DNA of 64,000 nt from Zea mays (lineage: Eukaryota > Streptophyta > Magnoliopsida > Poales > Poaceae), in contig NC_050096.1 in assembly GCF_902167145.1 (NCBI RefSeq), forward strand, positions 83,448,683 through 83,512,682. The letters run 5' to 3'. The notes beneath the pieces were generated by a model. The model had not been told where the DNA came from. It ran no database searches and saw only the letters and a list, made by a program, of their open reading frames with translations. Positions within the stretch are counted from its first letter, which is position 1. Every line of letters begins with the position of its first letter. Made by a program: the position numbers and the translations under genes. Below, piece after piece: positions 59,140 through 64,000 of this stretch.

Positions 59140-61665
59140 GTGGCTGCTTGCTCTCCAACAATGGTTGCTCACCTCAGCCTCTCAGGTGAAATTGCCCTCT
59201 CCAACTATACACCTCTACTACTCTATATGACCCTATTATGGGCATTCACATGCTTCACCATGCCCCGCCATCCCCACCCTTCCCCACCATCCTCGCCCTT
59301 CCCCAGATCACGGTGCCTTCCATCGTCGCCATCCACCGCAATCCCCGTCCTTCCCCAAATCATGGCACCTTCCATCGTTGCCAGCGCGTGGCCCCGACAA
59401 GGTCACATGAAGTGCAAATGGTTTTTTTTCCTTCTTGCGTGTTGGTGTAAAGAGCAGGTAAATCTGCTTGCGCGATGGTACAAGCAGCAGCAACAGAGGT
59501 ATAGGGAAATTTTTGAACTGTAACAAGTTGCGGACCCTTGACTTCAATTGTGATGTTCAGACCTTCCCTGTCATCATGGATTTCCTGAAACTCTTTTATT
59601 CAACTTTGGAACTCCTTTGTTTATATAATCTACAGACTCTGGAACTGTTGTGGTATAATGGGCAGACAATGGAAATGTTGTTCACCTTCAATTCTCAGAG
59701 GACCTACCACTATTGTATTGTCAATTGTTTTGCTCTTTGTAGACCACAAGGCTTGACTCAGTAAACACCACTATTTGACCAAGGTGAATCTAGGTGACCA
59801 CAATCTATGCTCTTCTATTATATTCTTTATTTTAACTGAACGATGTAAAAAATCATCGAATGATTGTTGAGGTGTTGATTGTTATATGTTTAAAGCATTA
59901 CAAATGTTGATTATGTTAGTGAGTGTGCTATCTATTGAATGATGATGTGAAGCAATGGACCTAGAGACATGTTCTTTTAAGCCTTGAGCGTGTATGCATT
60001 CGTGTACTTTCTTTTAATGGAATTATTTTCAATATACCATGTTATTTTTCTTGTAAATAATCTGTTGACCATTTTTCATACAACTACTAAATGAAATAGC
60101 TTTTGCCATAGCTTTTTTAAAATTCTTCGAAGAGGCCGCCACTAAATGGTTCCACGAATAAATGGGTGTGAAGTCTTGGATGCTTGGTTTGCTCACAGGG
60201 ATTGTATTCTCCTACTAGCCACAGGATCGGGTGCGTTTTCTGTAATGCTCCTCTTTATCTTCTGTAATTTATTATTTATTCCATGTGGATGGTAGTTTCG
60301 TCCTCCTTTTTTCACATGGATAACTTTACTGGCAGGAAAGTCCCTCTGTTTTCAGATACCCTAAGGGTTCTCTTTGATTCCTAATCAGTTGTCTTTAATT
60401 AGGTTTTATATGCTGCACTTTTATTTTTTTTAAAAATCATGAAAAGATTTCCCTGTCTACAAAGTTTTTTTCTATTATGGTCTCCACCCCCAGTCATAAT
60501 TCTGTTAGTTATGTGAAGCCACACCAGAGACACTTTTTAGCTATACTAGATATTCACCATCAGAAAAAGTACCATAATGATTATCGTCATGTAATAGCAA
60601 TGATTCTTGTTATCTTTTTTTTGTAACATGATTTTGAACCTCCTTAACTTTGAGCAAAAGGTTTTGAACCTCAACTTTGAACAAACCTTTGTGTTGATCC
60701 TGCACTCAGTTGTTTGAAACATTTTTTCCCTCTCACTATCAATCATGTGCTGATCTTACACCTAATGTATCATTTTTAGGTTTGATGCTTATTCCATTCC
60801 TTTATCATCTTATGAATAGGTACTCATATCGAAAGATCAATATGGTGGTACCATATTGAATCTATTGCGCCGGCTCGGGCTTCACTTGATCGAGAGGTGG
60901 TGGAGCAAGGTGTTGGTAGCATATTGGGTGCAGCCAAGGTTGGCCTTGCCGTGGAACAATTGTGAGAGGACATCATGGTGGCAGGAAGTTGAAGAAGGTG
61001 TTTTTTACAAGATCAAGATGAGGTAGTGGAGCAACGCATTGTGGAAGAGAGGCTACTAAATGCTAATCAAATCCTTTTGTATATTTTTGTTCCTACTTGC
61101 TAGGACCCCTTCTATTGTTGGAATGATCTTCTTGGTAGCTTTTCTTTCTCAGATCTGATTATACTATTGATTTACATAAGTGGCATATGCACACTATGTA
61201 TGCCATCTGAATTTGCGCATTGTCAGCAAAGGAATTCTCTGTTTTATTCATTGGTCAAACTTAAGGAAGAAAAAAATATTGTCAAAGGGAACCTCTGCAT
61301 TGTTTACATATGTGGCATATACAATGTCCTTTTGATCTTTTTTCTTGGTCTTGCTTAAAGCTTGTGAAATTTTATTGAATAATTTATGCGTTGTTGCACA
61401 TGCTATTTAGCACACTTAATTTTGATTAACAACACAACACATGGCCATACATGATATTGTTGCACTATTTTTCTCGTTGCAACACACTTGTATCTACCTA
61501 AGATTCTTTTGTCCTTGTCTTACATATTTATATCATTAATATAATTTTAGTGTTACGGTGATATTTTGTCACTCGGATTTTACATATCATAGCAATATTT
61601 GTCGTTTTGTATTTATGTTTTATACTAATTTTTAACTTTCATGGCAAGGCACGGCAAATACCTAG
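59140..61665. other. 3' part of the candidate Helitron, no gene
   Basis: 59240-59400 has a CCATC/CCCTTCCCC-rich stretch with short repeats (CTTCCCCAGATCACGGTGCC and CTTCCCCAAATCATGGCACC). From 59500 on it is AT-rich with no frame over 100 codons that looks real. No Rep/helicase sequence. The end at 61643-61665 (GGCAAGGCACGGCAAATACCTAG) is the proposed Helitron 3' terminus. Confidence 0.5.
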
Positions 61666-62156
61666 TAGAATATAGAAATGTGAGAGACTGAGCTGCCGAG
61701 AACATACCATTTGCTCTTCCTCCCATGTACTCCTCGTCCCGAGCGTGCCATGTCCTGATGACGTGGTCATCAGCTTCATGGCGCAAAAACATATTGATTT
61801 TGATTTGGTCCAATAAATGAGATGTTTAACGGGTAATATGTGGCACAATTTGGTTCTGTTTGTTCCAGCACTTTGCACTGGCTCGATGCCCCCGACGGAT
61901 GCATAGTTACAGAGAAAGAGAACACAGAGAACGCCATGCCTCTACTGTACAAAGAGACAGTAACTAAATCGCCTCACAAGACCAAATTCCCATGGGCACA
62001 ATTCATCACCACTGTACTGTATGCACATACATGCAAAATCAAAACTACGTGAAAAAGAAAAAAAGAGTAGACGAAATATTATATCCATCTTCCTCTCGAA
62101 TCCCTTAGTCGCTTCGCCGAAAGCGTTCTTGCATTGCGAGAGGCCGAGAGCCCCAT
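61666..62156. other. Host DNA downstream of the kinase-regulator-like gene
   Basis: Likely holds the 3' UTR of the minus-strand gene. No clear AATAAA signal is seen on the minus strand; ATATAATATTT at about 62077-62087 is the nearest AT-rich element. Confidence 0.4.
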
Positions 62157-62852
62157 TCAGCACTCGGCGCAAGCGGTGAGCAAGGATTTCTTGCAGTGGA
62201 GGATGGCGTCGCGCACGGCGACGTCGGCGTTGCCGTGGCACCAGTACTCCGCGGCGGCGGGCGGCGACGGCGAGGAGGCGCTGGACGTCGACCGGCGCGC
62301 TGGGGTCGCCGTGGCCAGCGCCCTGGTGCGTGGCGCGGGGAAGAACACCCGCCCTGCTGGCACCGGCAGCCGCCGCAGCGCCCTCGCCTTGCGGCACAGG
62401 GGCACGAGGAAGCGCAGGTACCTGAGCAGGATCCTCCGCGTCGCCAGCAGCGGCTTAGCGCCGCCAGCTGGGCGCCGGGCCGAGCTGGCCACGGACGCCG
62501 CCGGCGTGCTCTGCGCCGTGTGGAACGCCGGCGAGGAGCACGCCGACGCGTCGCAGGGGAGAAGAAGGCTGTCGTCCGAGAACACGAGGCCGGCGCTGGC
62601 GGGCAGCAGCGGGGAGCTGCACGCCCCCGCAGCGCGCGGCAGGCCGAAGCGGAGCCCGTCTCCCTCGGACGACGACGACGTCCACCGCATCGAGAACAGC
62701 TGCTCCTCGGGGTCCATGTCGATGAAGGAGAAGGACGCGGTGGAGCTGCTGAAGGACTCGCCGAGGGCGGCGTCGGCGTCCAGGCGCTCGAACGATGGCC
62801 CCGGCTTGTAGTCGCGGGAGAAGGTGTCGCTGCGAGGCGGCGAGGCCTCCAT
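62157..62852 (-). CDS. Probable membrane-associated kinase regulator (MAKR/BKI1-like), 231 aa
   Basis: Single-exon, GC-rich plant gene. The N-terminal half has a Ser-rich block, ESFSSST..SFSFIDMDPEE (about residues 32-50), which resembles the conserved start of MAKR proteins. A basic, hydrophobic segment (RRILLRYLRFLVPLCRKAR, about 138-156) could attach it to the plasma membrane. The C-terminus, VRDAILHCKKSLLTACAEC, resembles the short C-terminal motif by which BKI1/MAKR proteins bind receptor kinases. In such families the protein holds back receptor kinase signalling (for example brassinosteroid) until released from the membrane. I chose this frame over two other long ones because of these motifs and the TATA box upstream. 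It is the only intact host gene in the window. Assignment to a particular MAKR is not possible. Confidence 0.68.
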   Translation of the reverse strand: MEASPPRSDTFSRDYKPGPSFERLDADAALGESFSSSTASFSFIDMDPEEQLFSMRWTSSSSEGDGLRFGLPRAAGACSSPLLPASAGLVFSDDSLLLPCDASACSSPAFHTAQSTPAASVASSARRPAGGAKPLLATRRILLRYLRFLVPLCRKARALRRLPVPAGRVFFPAPRTRALATATPARRSTSSASSPSPPAAAEYWCHGNADVAVRDAILHCKKSLLTACAEC

Positions 62853-62975
62853 AGAGAGAAAGAAAGAGCAAGATCACGCACGGCAAGGCGAGCGAGAGAA
62901 GCTCTGGTTCTTCGTGTAGGTAGGTAGCTAGCTAGCCGTGTGAGGCGAGCGGCGAGTGAGTGGGGCGGCGAGGAT

Positions 62976-62981
62976 GATATA
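62976..62981 (-). promoter_or_regulatory. TATA box of the kinase-regulator-like gene
   Basis: The minus strand reads CCCTATATCATCC, 124 bp upstream of the ATG at 62852. A start site about 30 bp downstream would give a 5' leader of roughly 95 bp. Confidence 0.5.
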
Positions 62982-62989
62982 GGGAGGGG

Positions 62990-64000
62990 CAGGCAGGCGG
63001 GTCACTCGCCGGTCGGTGTGGGGGCGCGAGCTGGTGTCCGGTGAGAAGAAAGAACACAAGTAGAGACGTCTGGGGGACAAGGCGTTTGGTACCGTGTCCA
63101 TGTTGTCTCCCAAACAAAACAGTGCCTTTCACCGTCCCAATTCCCAAACCGTAGGATTAAACATGCACATGCGATGCGATGTCTTCAGCATTCGAACGAC
63201 GATCTCATTCATTCATCCACGTAAAAATCCGGCAAAAAAAAAAAAACTTGTGCATTCGATGCCAGGCTGACTGACATGGGACGCAAGCTTCATGCTTCAC
63301 GGACCAAATCGGGTCCAAAAACAAGAACCGGCCGGGGTCCCGTAAAAAAGTTGCCAGAAACATATGCATGGTTGGTATGTTGTTGTGTGGCGCTGGACGC
63401 CTGGACCCCGAGCGCCAGACAGATGACAAAAACTGTGTACTACACTGCTACCAATCAAGCAGCGCTGTTCCAAACCCGTCAGAGACAGGGTCATCAATGT
63501 TGGCAGCAATGATCCGGGATTAGTCGGGTGGGTGGGATAATCCTGACAAAAGACCGCGGCAGCATTTCAGCAGGCAGCATCCAAGCCATGCCAGTGCGAG
63601 GTCCTGCAGATCTAACAATTCAGGGAAGATTAATCTATGGTTCGAGGCAGCATCGTGCAAGAGACTCCCCCTGGTCCTCACATGAGGCATCTACTATATA
63701 GTTCCAGTGTCTTTTCCCACTCATTTACTACCTATTATTAGAGTACATCTCTTAGTTCCTTTCTGCTTAGTTAATACGTACTTAATACCATAATTAACAG
63801 ACAACAAAGCACGTGGTTTATTTTCTTGGGCTGGGAGGGAGTGCCCTTGTGCGTTTCCCGTCGCCTTGTCGCCCGGTCTGGGAAACGCTCCGCAATATTC
63901 AAACCAAGGAGCAGGAGCCAGTGTAAGCTGACTCGGGGAAACAAGTTCAGATTCTCGAGGAGTTCCGTGAACCTGGACACGGAGACACGGTTCAAGATCC
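62990..64000. other. Upstream region of the kinase-regulator-like gene
   Basis: Promoter-proximal GC-rich sequence up to about 63070, then ordinary intergenic DNA. A 15-A run lies at 63234-63248 and a CTACTATATAG at about 63691-63701. No gene, MITE or LTR recognised. Confidence 0.5.

Larger units (their letters stand above)
33931..61665 (+). mobile_element. Candidate Helitron carrying a PGG-domain gene, swollen by nested retroelements
   Basis: The 5' end TCTCTACTACTCCTTAAGAG at 33931 follows an A and fits the maize Helitron start TCTMTAYTA. The 3' end, GGCAAGGCACGGCAAATACCTAG followed by T (61666), fits the usual terminal GCACGGG..CTAG-T; the expected stem CCGT/ACGG upstream is degraded on one side. 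Insertion between A and T fits. Without the Tat element and its nested Copia the Helitron is about 5.4 kb: a GC-rich leader, a reverse-oriented PGG gene, and an AT-rich 3' part. No Rep/helicase is present, so it would be non-autonomous. The pairing of these two ends is inferred; I see no second copy to prove it. Confidence 0.5.

Noticed and set aside
62105..62927. Other long frames over the kinase-regulator-like gene, including a 258-codon and a 243-codon frame
   Set aside because: They are extremely Arg/Ala/Pro-rich shadow frames. Only the 62157-62852 frame has family motifs and fits the TATA box.

Overview
The window is intergenic DNA from a large grass genome, almost certainly maize or a close relative. 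The evidence is Opie/Ji-type Sirevirus LTRs packed with CACCGGAC..GTCCGGTG palindromes, a Tat-lineage Ty3/gypsy element, a CACTA end with grass-style subterminal repeats, Helitron-type TCTCTACTAC and CTAG ends, a TAA-flanked Tourist-like MITE, and one plain GC-rich plant gene. I see no bacterial or organellar genes, rRNA, tRNA or CRISPR.

Layout. 1-4032: 3' half of a decayed Sirevirus (broken pol, 3' LTR) sitting in a CACTA transposon whose terminus is at 4643. 4739-10610: an old LTR pair with short (~267 bp) LTRs and no readable coding. 10611-14535: host DNA with a GC-rich island, a ~330 bp tandem duplication and a MITE. 14536-33710: Copia element 1 (TSD GTTAC on both sides). Its 5' LTR is split at 14818 by a 10.1 kb element (14819-24954, TSD GCTGG) that has giant 3.5 kb LTRs and a single non-gag-looking ORF. 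33931-61665: a candidate Helitron carrying a PGG-domain membrane-protein gene. That gene is cut by a Tat gypsy element (36441-58732, minus strand, TSD ATGAG), whose LTR is in turn cut by Copia element 2 (36818-45772, TSD ACATG). 61666-64000: host DNA with one apparently intact gene on the minus strand (62157-62852), which resembles plant membrane-associated kinase regulators.

Four target-site duplications are exact, so the order of insertion can be read: Helitron or PGG gene, then Tat element, then Copia 2; and, independently, Copia 1, then the giant-LTR element. Removing the Tat element and one TSD copy restores the PGG reading frame across the junction. Copia 1 keeps a full-length gag, and its pol has one visible stop codon. 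Copia 2 has one stop in gag and one frameshift in pol. The Tat polyprotein has five stops and two frameshifts. The only open protein genes are the Copia 1 gag, the ORF of the giant-LTR element and the kinase-regulator-like gene.

The best candidates for something poorly described are the giant-LTR element with its coiled-coil ORF (20170-21258), and the Helitron/PGG locus. Family names are from memory of motifs; no database search was possible.
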